This document shows, in pieces, positions 50,140 to 59,383 of a stretch of 64,000 nt of DNA. The translations under genes were made by a program, and so were the position numbers. The notes below the pieces were generated by a model. That model worked only from the letters and a program-made list of their open reading frames with translations, was not told the DNA's origin and ran no database searches. Source of the DNA: Halobacteriales archaeon YIM A00010 (GTDB lineage Archaea; Halobacteriota; Halobacteria; Halobacteriales; Haloarculaceae); contig JAKCFJ010000001.1 of NCBI GenBank assembly GCA_025041175.1, positions 1,550,001 through 1,614,000 on the forward strand, read 5' to 3'. Numbering within the stretch: the first letter of the stretch is position 1; every line of letters starts with the position of its first letter.

Positions 50140-51930
50140 ATGGAACGTCCCCCGTTCGAGAGCCGGGACTGGGATCGCGGCCACACAGCGACAGCGGTGG
50201 TCGTCTCGATCGCCGTTCTGGCGTTGCTCGCCCGGTTCGTCCTCCTCGGCGATCGCGTCGCCCACTGGGACGAGGCTCGCGTCGGTTTCTGGATACTCGA
50301 TTACATGGAGACGGGAAACTACAGTTACAGCCCAGTCATCCACGGGCCATTCTACCACCACGTCAACCCGCTGTTGTTCGAGTGGTTCGGGAAGACTGAC
50401 GCCACGATGCGCATCGTCCCGGCGCTCGTAACCGGACTGCTCCCGCTCACGGCGCTGTTGTTCCGGAGCCGATTGGACCGGATCGAAACCGTCGCGTTGG
50501 CGGCGTTTCTGGCGTTCGATCCGATCGTGCTGTACTACTCGCGGTTCATGCGTGGCGACCCGCTCGTCGGCGCGTTCATGTTCGCGGGCTTTGCGTTTCT
50601 GGTCCGGGCGATCGACACCGACAGGACCGGTCATCTCCTCGCCGCGTCGGCTCTGATCGCGCTGGGCTTTACGACCAAAGAGAACGCGTTCGTCTACGTC
50701 CTCTGTTGGCTCGGGGGACTCGCTGTGGCCTTCGACCACCGGTTCGTGACCGTTCACGAGGGAGCACAACAGCGCCGGACTGCTGTTCGGGACGCTCTCA
50801 CGCGGGGGTGGAACTGGCTGGGCCGCCACGGTATCGGGGTTATCGCTGCCGTCGTCGAGTTTTTCGTCGTCATCATCGTCTTTTACGCCCCCCGGTCGAA
50901 CGGACGACTCCACGTCCCCGGACCGAACGGTGGGAGTTACGTCGGTTGGAACGCGCTCACCGATCCGTCGCTTTTGGGGAGATTCGTCTGGGAAGCGACG
51001 GCAGGATCGTTCGAGTCGTTCTTCTCGTTTTGGGGGAACGGAAGTCGATCCGAACACGCCTATCTCCCGTATCTCGTCGATCTGCTCGAAACGATCGGCT
51101 ACGGTTCGTTCGTGCTCGTGGGGCTCGCGTGCATCGGCTTTTTCATCGACAGATACGCCACCGAGCAGCCGCGTGCGCTGCTCACGATCGCATTCGCGTG
51201 GGGGGTGGCGTCGGTGTTCGGCTATCCGATTATCACGGACATCAAAGCCCCGTGGGCGGCGGTGCACGTGGTTCTCCCCCTGATGATCCCCGCCGCCATC
51301 GGCGTTGGGGCGCTCATCCGATCCGTCCGTGCCGCTGCCACACCGGGTCCCTGGTGGATGCGCGCCGGTTCGATCGGGCTGGTGTTGCTGGTGATCTCCG
51401 CGCCTGTCGCTGCCGTCGGAGCACACAGCGTCTATCAAGCCCCTCAATCGCCCGACAACGATCTCGTCCAGTACGCCCAACCGACGGACGACATTCACCC
51501 GACGGTGCACGAGATCGAACGGATCGCAGCGGACAACGAGGGCACCGACGTCGTGCTCTACGGCCAGCAGTTCGTCAACGGCGATCCGATCTATCAGCAA
51601 CCATCGTGTTCGGGGGAAAGCGGCTGGTTCGACTCCCTGCCGCTGCCGTGGTATCTCGTTCGCAGCGACGCGTCGGTCGCGTGCGCCCAATCACCGGCCG
51701 AGCTCGACCAACTCGACGAGGAGCCACCGGTCGTCATCGCCAGCGCGACACACGTACAGAGAAACGAAAGCGGTGAAACCGTCACCGAGCCGGTCGTTCC
51801 CGAAGAACTCGACAGTCGGTTCGAGGGGTACGACGCGACGATCAAACGGATGCGAACCACCGACACCGACGTGGTGTTCCTCATCGACCGCGATCGAGCG
51901 AATTCGACTGATACTGTCGGACAGGGGTGA
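50140..51930 (+). CDS. Flippase-activity-associated protein Agl23-like membrane glycosyltransferase
   Basis: A 596-aa membrane protein with about a dozen hydrophobic segments. WDEARVGFWILDYMETGNYSYSPVIHGPFYHHVNPLLFEWFG-type residues 43-85 and the YYSRFMRGDPLVGAFMFAGFAF segment near 132-153 match the Agl23/TIGR03663 group in the GT39/PMT-like superfamily. These proteins take part in archaeal surface glycosylation or lipid-linked sugar transfer; the exact step is unproven. The last six residues (DTVGQG) and the stop come from a MITE, so the C-terminus has probably been shortened. Confidence 0.85.
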   Translation: MERPPFESRDWDRGHTATAVVVSIAVLALLARFVLLGDRVAHWDEARVGFWILDYMETGNYSYSPVIHGPFYHHVNPLLFEWFGKTDATMRIVPALVTGLLPLTALLFRSRLDRIETVALAAFLAFDPIVLYYSRFMRGDPLVGAFMFAGFAFLVRAIDTDRTGHLLAASALIALGFTTKENAFVYVLCWLGGLAVAFDHRFVTVHEGAQQRRTAVRDALTRGWNWLGRHGIGVIAAVVEFFVVIIVFYAPRSNGRLHVPGPNGGSYVGWNALTDPSLLGRFVWEATAGSFESFFSFWGNGSRSEHAYLPYLVDLLETIGYGSFVLVGLACIGFFIDRYATEQPRALLTIAFAWGVASVFGYPIITDIKAPWAAVHVVLPLMIPAAIGVGALIRSVRAAATPGPWWMRAGSIGLVLLVISAPVAAVGAHSVYQAPQSPDNDLVQYAQPTDDIHPTVHEIERIAADNEGTDVVLYGQQFVNGDPIYQQPSCSGESGWFDSLPLPWYLVRSDASVACAQSPAELDQLDEEPPVVIASATHVQRNESGETVTEPVVPEELDSRFEGYDATIKRMRTTDTDVVFLIDRDRANSTDTVGQG

Positions 51931-52011
51931 TCGAATATCGGGTGCCGGTGAACCGCCAGACAGCAGCTGGCTAGTTCGTCGCACTCCGTCCGTGACTCTG
52001 TCCGACAGTAT
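51911..52011 (+). mobile_element. MITE, copy 3 (101 bp)
   Basis: ATACTGTCGGACAG at the left end (51911) and its reverse complement at the right (ending 52011); the interior matches copies 1 and 2. It provides the stop codon for agl23 on the plus strand and the last base of a TGA on the minus strand for a damaged gene. No target duplication is evident. Confidence 0.88.
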
Positions 52012-52249
52012 CAATCGTCGCCCGGGCGGTAGGCGCCAGGGCGCTTTTCGATTTCGTATACGGCGAGGCGAGTCTGCCCGTGGTCGACTCGACAATCGAG
52101 CCAGAACACACCGATACGAAGCTTGTCGTGAGGAACACCAGCCAGTGGCTCGACGTATTCGTCCGGATCACGCCACTCGTCGGTAACGATCTCATCGAGC
52201 TTCGAAGACGATCTTGTTCGTAGCTCTCAGGTTTGAGACGGTTCACCAC
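52011..52249 (-). pseudogene. Frameshifted haloarchaeal gene remnant
   Basis: Two frames read as one acidic protein. The first (from GTG 52249 or 52246, VNRLKPESYEQDRLR) runs to about 52205. The second continues in another frame with LDEIVTDEWRDPDEYVEP, then AGVPHDKLRIGVFWLDC and TRLAVYEIEKRPGAYRPGDD to a TGA at 52013-52011. The second part has strong haloarchaeal composition but no start of its own. A frameshift near 52200 and a MITE at the 3' end suggest a dead gene. Family unknown. Confidence 0.55.
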
Positions 52250-52299
52250 GCCGGTCAGCTATCGACAACGGTTATGCCGGCCGTTACGAACGCTCACCC

Positions 52300-53481
52300 A
52301 TGAGCGTGCAACTCACGTCGCCGGGACCGACGCTCGGCGTCGTCGGCGGCGGGCAGCTCGGCCGAATGCTCGGTGAGGCGGCCGGGCCGCTCGGCGTCGA
52401 GGTCGTGGTGCTCGATCCGACACCCGACTGTCCGGCTGCTCCGGTCGTCACGGACCAGATCGTCGGGGGGTTCGACGATCCAGAGGGACTCCGCGAACTC
52501 GCGGATCGCGCGGACGTGCTGACGTTCGAGATCGAGCTGGCCGATCCGGAGCTGTTGGAGACCGTCAACGAGGAGACCAGCGTGCCGGTCGAACCGTCGC
52601 CAGCGACGCTACGGACCATCCAGGACAAGCTGGTCCAGAAACGAACGTTGGCCGAAGCGGGGATCCCCGTCCCCGACTTCCGGGCCGTCGACACACCCGA
52701 GGATCTCCGGGCCGCTGGCGAGGAGTTCGGCTGGCCGGTCATGCTGAAAGCCCGCCGTGGCGGCTACGACGGCCGGGGGAACGTTGCCGTCGACGGTCCC
52801 GAAGACGCTGACGACGCGATGGCGGCGATCGGCGGCGACGCGATGGTCGAGACGTTCGTCCCCTTCGATCGGGAGCTGTCAGTCATCGGAGTGAAAGGCG
52901 AAGACACGACCGACGCGTTCCCGGTGACAGAAACCATCCACGAACAGGAGATCCTCCGAGAAACGGTTTCCCCACCACGGATCGGTCCGGAGACAACAGC
53001 CGATCGCTCGGAGATCGAAGCCCGCGCCTACGAGGTGGCGAGCGACGTGCTCGCCCGAATGGAGGGTCGGGGCGTCTACGGCATCGAACTGTTCGAGATC
53101 GACGGGCGGATACTCCTCAACGAGATCGCCCCCCGGCCGCACAACTCCGGCCACTGGACCATCGAGGGCGCGGTTACATCCCAGTTCGAACAGCACGTGC
53201 GGGCCGTCATGGGCTGGCCGCTGGGATCGACCGAACGGCGGTGTCCGACGGTGACGAGCAACGTGCTCGGCAACGTGTCCGAGCCACAGCCCGCCGAGCT
53301 GACCGGGGTCGAGACAGTGCTGGACGAACCGGGGGCGAGCCTGCATTGGTACGGCAAACGGGAGGTACGACCGCTCCGGAAAATGGGCCACGTAACGACC
53401 GTCGGCGACGATCCCGACGCACTCTTGGAACACACGCGCGACGTACGTGCTGCGGTGTCGTTCGACACTGACCGAACATGA
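52300..53481 (+). CDS. purK: N5-carboxyaminoimidazole ribonucleotide synthase
   Basis: A 393-aa ATP-grasp enzyme. LGVVGGGQLGRMLGEAAGPLG near residues 11-31 is the PurK N-terminal loop. PVMLKARRGGYDGRGN near 146-161 binds ATP. Later, GVYGIELFEIDGRILLNEIAPRPHNSGHWTIEG near 264-296 is the conserved catalytic segment. It carboxylates AIR with ATP and bicarbonate and passes product to PurE. The ATG overlaps no upstream gene; its stop overlaps purE by ATGA. Confidence 0.95.
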   Translation: MSVQLTSPGPTLGVVGGGQLGRMLGEAAGPLGVEVVVLDPTPDCPAAPVVTDQIVGGFDDPEGLRELADRADVLTFEIELADPELLETVNEETSVPVEPSPATLRTIQDKLVQKRTLAEAGIPVPDFRAVDTPEDLRAAGEEFGWPVMLKARRGGYDGRGNVAVDGPEDADDAMAAIGGDAMVETFVPFDRELSVIGVKGEDTTDAFPVTETIHEQEILRETVSPPRIGPETTADRSEIEARAYEVASDVLARMEGRGVYGIELFEIDGRILLNEIAPRPHNSGHWTIEGAVTSQFEQHVRAVMGWPLGSTERRCPTVTSNVLGNVSEPQPAELTGVETVLDEPGASLHWYGKREVRPLRKMGHVTTVGDDPDALLEHTRDVRAAVSFDTDRT

Positions 53482-54098
53482 CCGTACCCGAAATCCAATC
53501 ACTCATCGACGAACTAGAAGCACAAGCAGAGAACGACCGCGCGCCGGAATCGACGCCCGAGATCGGCATCGTCATGGGATCGGACTCGGATCTCGACGCG
53601 ATGCACGGAGCGTACGAGGCGCTGACGGAACTCGGGTTCGAGGAGTGCACCGACTACGGCGCTCCTCCAGACATCCGGTTCACTTTCGAAACGTACGTCG
53701 TGTCGGCCCACCGAACGCCCCAGCTCATGTACGCCTACGGGGAGACCGCCCGCGATCGGGGTCTCGATGTGATCATCGCGGGTGCCGGCGGGAAATCGGC
53801 GGATCTCCCGAACATGACGGCCTCGATCGCCTATCCGCTGCCGGTTATCGGCGTTCCGGTTCAAGAGAAATCAGTCGATTCGGTGCTCGGCATGCCGACC
53901 GGCGCGCCCATCACCGCCGTCGACGCCGGTAAATCGTTCAACGCCGCGCTGTCGGCGGTCCAGGTCCTCGCACGAAAACACGAACAGCTCGAACAGCGCC
54001 TCACCGACTACCACACCGGGCTGCAAAGCGACGTGGGCACCGTCTCCCGGGAGCTGCACGAATGCGGGACGGCAGCGTTTCGGGACGAGCGGGAGTAG
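53478..54098 (+). CDS. purE: N5-carboxyaminoimidazole ribonucleotide mutase
   Basis: A 206-aa class I PurE. IGIVMGSDSDLDAMHGAYEAL (residues 31-51), SAHRTPQLMYAYGETA near 77-92 with the catalytic histidine, and GAGGKSADLPNMTASIAYPLPVIGVPV near 102-128 are the conserved blocks. An N-terminal extension of about 28 residues and a C-terminal helical tail of about 25 residues exceed the usual 160-aa length. It converts N5-CAIR to CAIR. Translationally coupled to purK. Confidence 0.94.
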   Translation: MTVPEIQSLIDELEAQAENDRAPESTPEIGIVMGSDSDLDAMHGAYEALTELGFEECTDYGAPPDIRFTFETYVVSAHRTPQLMYAYGETARDRGLDVIIAGAGGKSADLPNMTASIAYPLPVIGVPVQEKSVDSVLGMPTGAPITAVDAGKSFNAALSAVQVLARKHEQLEQRLTDYHTGLQSDVGTVSRELHECGTAAFRDERE

Positions 54099-54353
54099 CC
54101 CCGGAGCCGACGACGACGTTGGATTGACGAGCCACGACGGGAACCCGGACAACGCGAGGGCGTCGTGGTGCCCACGCCGCGCGTGTTCACTGTGAGTGAC
54201 GGGTTCGTATCGTTGGGCAGTCCACTCCAGAGGGCTAGATCCGCCGCATCGATACCGTCAGAAAAACCGCCCAACAAGACCGGAAACGGGCGGATCACCG
54301 GAAATGAATCCTTATATGGGTGGCAGTCTAAGCTGCCATACGATACAAGCACG

Positions 54354-54770
54354 ATGAGTAATCCATGGATAGCGATCGGCGCGCTGGGGGTAGTTGCGGT
54401 TGTGATACCGCTCAGCATGATGGCTGTTTCGAGCTTGTTGCGCCCCCGCGTGCCCGAACAAGGAAAAACCACGACCTACGAGAGCGGGGAGGTGCCGACG
54501 GGCACCACGCGCATCCGGTTTAATATCCAGTACTACATGGTTGCGCTGTTGTTCCTCATCTTCGACATCGAGACGGTTCTCATTTTCCCGTGGACGGTCA
54601 TCTACCGAGACGCCGTCTCCCAACCCGAGATCGGACTCGTTCCGGTGTTGGTTCCGATGCTGGTGTTCATCGGTGTTCTCGGCGTCGGACTCGTGTGGGC
54701 GTGGCGCAACGGCGCGGTCCGCTGGGTACGATCCCCCGGGCGTGAACGGATCGGAGCACGAGAGTCATGA
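54354..54770 (+). CDS. nuoA: NADH:quinone oxidoreductase-like complex, subunit A
   Basis: A 138-aa membrane subunit with three helices. YESGEVPTGTTRIRFNIQYYMVALLFLIFDIETVLIFPWT near residues 42-81 is the conserved NuoA core with the E/D cluster between helix 1 and 2. The ATG at 54354 fits the family start; the frame opens 63 codons upstream. CTTATATGG at about 54310 is the likely promoter of the nuo run. Confidence 0.93.
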   Translation: MSNPWIAIGALGVVAVVIPLSMMAVSSLLRPRVPEQGKTTTYESGEVPTGTTRIRFNIQYYMVALLFLIFDIETVLIFPWTVIYRDAVSQPEIGLVPVLVPMLVFIGVLGVGLVWAWRNGAVRWVRSPGRERIGARES

Positions 54771-54797
54771 CACCACACAGATCATGAATCAAGAGCC

Positions 54798-55487
54798 ATG
54801 AGTAGCCACAATCAGGACACGACAGGCGCACAGACCACACAGGAGGCCCGTATGGGTGAAGGGGTCGACGATCGATTCAACTCGAAACTCCGCGAAGCGT
54901 TCGGCTCCTCACCCTTCATCCTCACGAAGTTCGACAGCTTCATGAACTGGGTTCGGGGCTCTTCGATGTTCATGCTGCAGTTCGGCATCGCGTGTTGCAG
55001 CATCGAGATGATGCACACCTACGCCGTCAAGCACGATCTCGATCGGTTCGGGTCCGGCGTTCCCCGCGCGTCGCCCCGACAGGCGGACGTGATCATCGTG
55101 CCCGGAACAATCGTCTCGAAGTTCGCCCCGCGGATGAAACGGGTGTACGACCAGATGCCCGAGCCGAAGTTCGTCGTCAGCATGGGTTCGTGTACCTGTT
55201 CCGGTGGGCCGTTCCAGGAGGGGTACAACGTCGTCAAGGGCGCTGAAGAGGTCATCCCGTGTGATATCCACGTTCCGGGCTGCCCGCCCCGCCCCGAGGC
55301 GCTGATCTACGGCATCGTCAAGCTCCAGGAGCGGATCGCCAAGGGGGAGACGTCCCCGGTGACGGTCAAACCGTACGAGCTCGAAGAGTTCGGTGATCTC
55401 GAAGACGACGAACTCGTACAGCATCTGGCCGATCAGATCGACGAGGAGGATCTCGTCATGCGGTACAACTGGGCTGAGTCGCCATGA
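54798..55487 (+). CDS. nuoB: NADH:quinone oxidoreductase-like complex, subunit B
   Basis: A 229-aa subunit that holds cluster N2. FGIACCSIEMMHTYAVKHDLDRFG near residues 62-85 gives the tandem cysteine pair, SMGSCTCSGGPFQEGYNVVKG near 128-148 another cysteine, and YVPGCPPRPEALIYGI-type sequence (DIHVPGCPPRPEALIYGIVKL) the fourth. An N-terminal Gln/Thr-rich tail of about 20 residues is present. It overlaps nuoCD by 4 bp. Confidence 0.95.
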   Translation: MSSHNQDTTGAQTTQEARMGEGVDDRFNSKLREAFGSSPFILTKFDSFMNWVRGSSMFMLQFGIACCSIEMMHTYAVKHDLDRFGSGVPRASPRQADVIIVPGTIVSKFAPRMKRVYDQMPEPKFVVSMGSCTCSGGPFQEGYNVVKGAEEVIPCDIHVPGCPPRPEALIYGIVKLQERIAKGETSPVTVKPYELEEFGDLEDDELVQHLADQIDEEDLVMRYNWAESP

Positions 55488-57160
55488 GCCTGGAAGCGCC
55501 CGAACCGAGCACACACGCGGACGTCGGCGTCACCGAGGAGGGTCTCGACTACGACGCGCTCGAATCGCTGTTGGGCGATGCGGTGATCGGCCGCGAAACC
55601 CACGTCAACGCCGAAGCCTTCGTCGTCCGCCCGGACCGGGTCGCAAACGCGCTGTCGGTGCTGAAAGAGGAGGCCGGGTTCGACCACTGTTCGTGCGTCA
55701 CGGCACAGCAGTACGAGGACAGATACGAGAGCATCTATCACCTGAAAAAATACGACGATCCGACCCAAGAGGTCGGCGTCGTGGTGCCGACGAGCGTGAG
55801 CAAGCCGGCGAGCCAGAGCGGGGAGTCGGTGTACCGGACGGCCGACTGGCACGAGCGGGAGGCGTACGATCTCGTCGGGATCGACTACGATGATCACCCG
55901 GATCTGCGCCGGATCCTTCTGCCCGAAACGTGGCAGGGTCACCCACTGGGTCTGAACTACGACCAGGAACAACATCAGGTCGTCCCGCTGACCGAGCACG
56001 CGAATCCGTTACAGGAAGACCACCAGGAGGGAGCGGACACGATGTTCCTCAACGTCGGTCCCCACCACCCCGCCACCCACGGCGTGCTCCACCTCAAAAC
56101 GACGCTCGACGGGGAGCAGGTGGCTGATGTCGAATCCGACATTGGCTATCTCCACCGGTGTGAAGAGCAGATCTGCCAACAGGGGACCTACCGCCACCAG
56201 ATCATGCCCTACCCCGACCGGTGGGACTACATCTCTGCCGGACTGCTGAACGAGTGGGCGTACGCCCGCGCGGCGGAGGATCTCGCGGATCTGGACGTGC
56301 CCGAGTACGCACAGATCATCCGCACGATGAGCGCGGAGTTGTGCCGGATCGCGTCCCACCTGCTTGCGGTCGGCACGTTCGCCATCGATGTGTACGGCGA
56401 TTTCTCGGCGATTTTCATGTACGCGTTCCGGGACCGGGAGGTCGTCCAGAACATCCTCGAGGATCTCACCGGCCAGCGGATGATGTTCAACTACTTCCGG
56501 CTGGGCGGCGTGGCGTGGGACCTGCCCGAACCCCGCGAGGAGTTCTTCGAGAAGACGCGGGACTTCCTCGACGAACTGCCAACCAGACTCGAGGAGTACC
56601 ACAATCTCATCTCCAGCAACGAGGTGTTACAGCTCCGGTGTGTGGACACCGGTATCATCGAGCCGGAGGTCGCCAAAGACTACGGCTGTACGGGACCGGT
56701 CGCTCGCGGCTCCGGAGTGGATTACGATCTCCGCCGTGACGATCCGTACGGCTACTACGACCAACTCGACTGGGATGTCATCACCGAGGGCGGTTGTGAC
56801 AACTACTCGCGGGTGTTGGTACGGCTCCGCGAGGTCGAAGAGAGCGCGAAGATCATCGAACAGTGCATCAATCTGCTCGAGGAGTGGCCCGAAGACGAAC
56901 GGGAGATCCAGAGCAACGTCCCACGGACGCTCAAGCCCGACGCGGACACCGAGATCTACCGGGCTGTCGAGGGTGCGAAAGGCGAGCTCGGCATCTACAT
57001 CCGCAGCGACGGCACCGATACCCCTGCTCGCTTCAAGATCCGCAGCCCGTGCTTTTCGAACTTACAGGCGCTGCCGGAGATGGCCCAAGGCGAGTACGTC
57101 CCCGACCTCGTCGCGGCGCTGGGAAGTCTGGACATCGTACTTGGTGAGGTGGACCGGTGA
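55484..57160 (+). CDS. nuoCD: NADH:quinone oxidoreductase-like complex, fused subunits C and D
   Basis: A 558-aa fusion. Residues 1-180 are the 30-kDa (NuoC) part, with the RTADWHEREAYDLVGIDYDDHPDLRRILLPETWQGHPL-type signature near 124-160. Residues 185-558 are the 49-kDa (NuoD) part: LNVGPHHPATHGVLHLKTTLDGE, then EDIGYLHRCEEQ-like residues and a C-terminal LVAALGSLDIVLGEVDR. C-D fusion is usual in haloarchaea. The stop overlaps nuoH. Confidence 0.95.
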   Translation: MSLEAPEPSTHADVGVTEEGLDYDALESLLGDAVIGRETHVNAEAFVVRPDRVANALSVLKEEAGFDHCSCVTAQQYEDRYESIYHLKKYDDPTQEVGVVVPTSVSKPASQSGESVYRTADWHEREAYDLVGIDYDDHPDLRRILLPETWQGHPLGLNYDQEQHQVVPLTEHANPLQEDHQEGADTMFLNVGPHHPATHGVLHLKTTLDGEQVADVESDIGYLHRCEEQICQQGTYRHQIMPYPDRWDYISAGLLNEWAYARAAEDLADLDVPEYAQIIRTMSAELCRIASHLLAVGTFAIDVYGDFSAIFMYAFRDREVVQNILEDLTGQRMMFNYFRLGGVAWDLPEPREEFFEKTRDFLDELPTRLEEYHNLISSNEVLQLRCVDTGIIEPEVAKDYGCTGPVARGSGVDYDLRRDDPYGYYDQLDWDVITEGGCDNYSRVLVRLREVEESAKIIEQCINLLEEWPEDEREIQSNVPRTLKPDADTEIYRAVEGAKGELGIYIRSDGTDTPARFKIRSPCFSNLQALPEMAQGEYVPDLVAALGSLDIVLGEVDR

Positions 57161-58200
57161 GCCTCGTGGACATCCTCGGGAACGCGCTCGGACTCGGGCC
57201 GCTCGGCCCGCTCGAGGATCTTCTGCTCTCGTTCGTCGGGGCAGCGTTCGTCGGGACGTTCATCCTGCTCAACACGGCGGTCGCCGGCCCGTGGGCCAAG
57301 CGGAAGATCACCGCTGCGTTCACCGATCGGGTCGCCGTCAACCGCGTCGGTCCGTTCGGGCTGTTGATCATCATCGCTGACGCCGTGCGGATGCTCTCGA
57401 AGGAGCTCATTATTCCCGACGGAGTCGACCGGCCGGCGTTCGATCTCGCGCCGCTCGTGTTGGTCGCCTCGGCGCTGCTGGGCTTTGCCGTGATCCCGAT
57501 GGGCAACGGCATCCAGCTCGCGGATCCGGAGGTCGGACTCGCCTTCCTGTTTGCCGTGGCGTCGATTGCCAGCGTCTCGCTCGTGATGGCCGGCTACGCG
57601 TCGAACAACAAGTATTCGATGCTCGGCGGGCTGCGAGCGGTCGCCCAGAACGTCGCGTACGAGATCCCGCTGGTCATCACGGCGATGTCGGTCGTGCTCT
57701 TTGCTGGAACGCTCCAAACCAGTGGGATCGTCAGCGCTCAAGCCGCACCGTTGGTCACGATCGCCGGAGTCTCGATCCCCTCGTGGTACGCGTTCGTGAA
57801 CCCCTTCGCGTTCGTGTTGTTCATCGCGGCGAACATGGCGGAAGTCGGCCGCAACCCCTTCGACGTGCCCGAAGCGCCCACTGAGATCGTTGCCGGCTAC
57901 CAGACGGAGTATTCGAGCGTCTACTTCGTGTTGATGTATCTCGGGGAGTTCATCCACATCTTCCTCGGCGGAGCGATTCTCGCGACGGTGTTCCTCGGCG
58001 GTCCCGCCGGGCCGGTGTTGCCGGGCATCGTCTGGTTCACGATCAAGATCTGGGCCTTCTTCCTGTTCACCCAGTGGGCGCGCTCGGCGCTGCCACGCGT
58101 CCGGATCGATCAACTCATCGAAATCGGCTGGAAGGGGTTGCTCGAGCTGAGCTTCGTCAACCTCATCCTCACTGCCGTCATCGTCGGGGTGATCGTGTAG
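57157..58200 (+). CDS. nuoH: NADH:quinone oxidoreductase-like complex, subunit H
   Basis: A 347-aa membrane subunit with about eight helices. KRKITAAFTDRVAVNRVGPFGLLIIIADAVRML near residues 48-80 is the conserved quinone-pocket loop. NPFDVPEAPTEIVAGYQTEYSSVYFVLMYLGEF near 234-266 is the second signature with acidic residues. It follows nuoCD with an ATGA overlap; the start codon is GTG. Confidence 0.94.
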   Translation: MSLVDILGNALGLGPLGPLEDLLLSFVGAAFVGTFILLNTAVAGPWAKRKITAAFTDRVAVNRVGPFGLLIIIADAVRMLSKELIIPDGVDRPAFDLAPLVLVASALLGFAVIPMGNGIQLADPEVGLAFLFAVASIASVSLVMAGYASNNKYSMLGGLRAVAQNVAYEIPLVITAMSVVLFAGTLQTSGIVSAQAAPLVTIAGVSIPSWYAFVNPFAFVLFIAANMAEVGRNPFDVPEAPTEIVAGYQTEYSSVYFVLMYLGEFIHIFLGGAILATVFLGGPAGPVLPGIVWFTIKIWAFFLFTQWARSALPRVRIDQLIEIGWKGLLELSFVNLILTAVIVGVIV

Positions 58201-58251
58201 CCGACGGAGACGGTGGACTCAAACTCCTACCGCTCTAACATACCATAAACC

Positions 58252-58713
58252 ATGATCGGACTACTCAAGGGCATGGCGACGACCATGAAACACGCGCTCG
58301 ATGGCTCGACGTTCACTGTCGAGTATCCGGACGATCCGCCGGAGGTCAGCCCCCGGTTTCGCGGCGTCCACAAGTTCAGCCAAGAGCGCTGTATCTGGTG
58401 TCGTCAGTGCGAAAACGTCTGCCCGAACGACACGATACAGATCGTCATGGACGAACAGCGCAACGGTGAACAGTACAACCTCCACATCGGACAGTGCGTT
58501 TACTGCCGGCTCTGTGAAGAGGTGTGTCCGGTGGACGCAATCTTGCTCACGCAGAACTTCGAGTTCACCGCCGACACGAAAGACGAGTTCGCCTACAACA
58601 AAGAACAGCTGAAAAACGTTCCGTGGTACAAGGATATCGACCCGCTCGCCTCGCGCGAACCCGATAGGGGCGCGTGGATCGGAGAAGGCGAAGGCGAAGT
58701 GGATTACCAGTAG
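58252..58713 (+). CDS. nuoI: NADH:quinone oxidoreductase-like complex, subunit I
   Basis: A 153-aa iron-sulfur protein with two [4Fe-4S] motifs: CIWCRQCENVCP near residues 45-56 and CVYCRLCEEVCPVDAI near 83-98. It links the peripheral arm to cluster N2 in NuoB. It is the last nuo gene in this run: the next gene is on the opposite strand. Confidence 0.94.
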   Translation: MIGLLKGMATTMKHALDGSTFTVEYPDDPPEVSPRFRGVHKFSQERCIWCRQCENVCPNDTIQIVMDEQRNGEQYNLHIGQCVYCRLCEEVCPVDAILLTQNFEFTADTKDEFAYNKEQLKNVPWYKDIDPLASREPDRGAWIGEGEGEVDYQ

Positions 58714-58765
58714 CGACGATCGCCGGACTCGTTTTCGATTGGGATCACGATAGCCCCGGAAATAA

Positions 58766-59383
58766 TTAGCAGCGCCCGAGAAACAGCGTGAACGTCGCAT
58801 CATCATCTTCAAGTCCGTCGTCGACGGTCCAGCGGTCCAGCACGGAAAAGCCAGCCGCTCGTAACTGCCGTTCGGTCGTGTTCGGTCCGGCGATCTCCCA
58901 CTGCATTTCCACGCCGCTGTCGAGCCAATCCGGATTCGCACCCTGCCACGCTTCACAGCCTTCGGTCAGCAGCAAGTGACCTTCCGGCTGGAGAATTCGT
59001 GCGAACTCCTCGAGCACGCGCTGGTGGTGATCGAGGGGCACGTGGATCAACGAGTGGAACGCGGTCACCGCGTCGAACACCTCGTCTCGTACCGGAAGCG
59101 CCGTCATATCCCCCTGGAGGAGCGCAGCTGTGGGAGCATTGTCCGTCGCCAACTCCAACTGACCACGGGAGAAATCCACGCCGATCGCCTCGGCTGTGCG
59201 GGCGATCCGTGTGAGAATCGGCGCTCCCTGCCCACAGCCCACATCGAGAATCCGCGCGGATTCGGGATACCGGCCAAGCAATCGCTCCAGTCGCTCGAGT
59301 TCGTTTTTGTCGGCAGATCGCTTCCCGGCGTAGGTCTCCGCGATGTCGTCGTACGCGCGTTGGATGTGCTTCCGGTCGTCCAT
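58766..59383 (-). CDS. Class I SAM-dependent methyltransferase
   Basis: A 205-aa protein. ARILDVGCGQGAPILTRIA near residues 38-56 is the SAM-binding motif I, AIGVDFSRGQLELA motif II, and FDAVTAFHSLIHVPLDHHQRVLEEFARILQPEGHLLLTEG the motif IV-VI region. Substrate unknown. It lies where nuoJ would be expected, in reverse orientation. Confidence 0.85.
   Translation of the reverse strand: MDDRKHIQRAYDDIAETYAGKRSADKNELERLERLLGRYPESARILDVGCGQGAPILTRIARTAEAIGVDFSRGQLELATDNAPTAALLQGDMTALPVRDEVFDAVTAFHSLIHVPLDHHQRVLEEFARILQPEGHLLLTEGCEAWQGANPDWLDSGVEMQWEIAGPNTTERQLRAAGFSVLDRWTVDDGLEDDDATFTLFLGRC

Noticed and set aside
50101-51690. 529-codon open frame on the minus strand over the agl23-like gene
   Set aside because: Arg/Asp/His-rich shadow of a membrane-protein gene whose own codons and motifs are clear.
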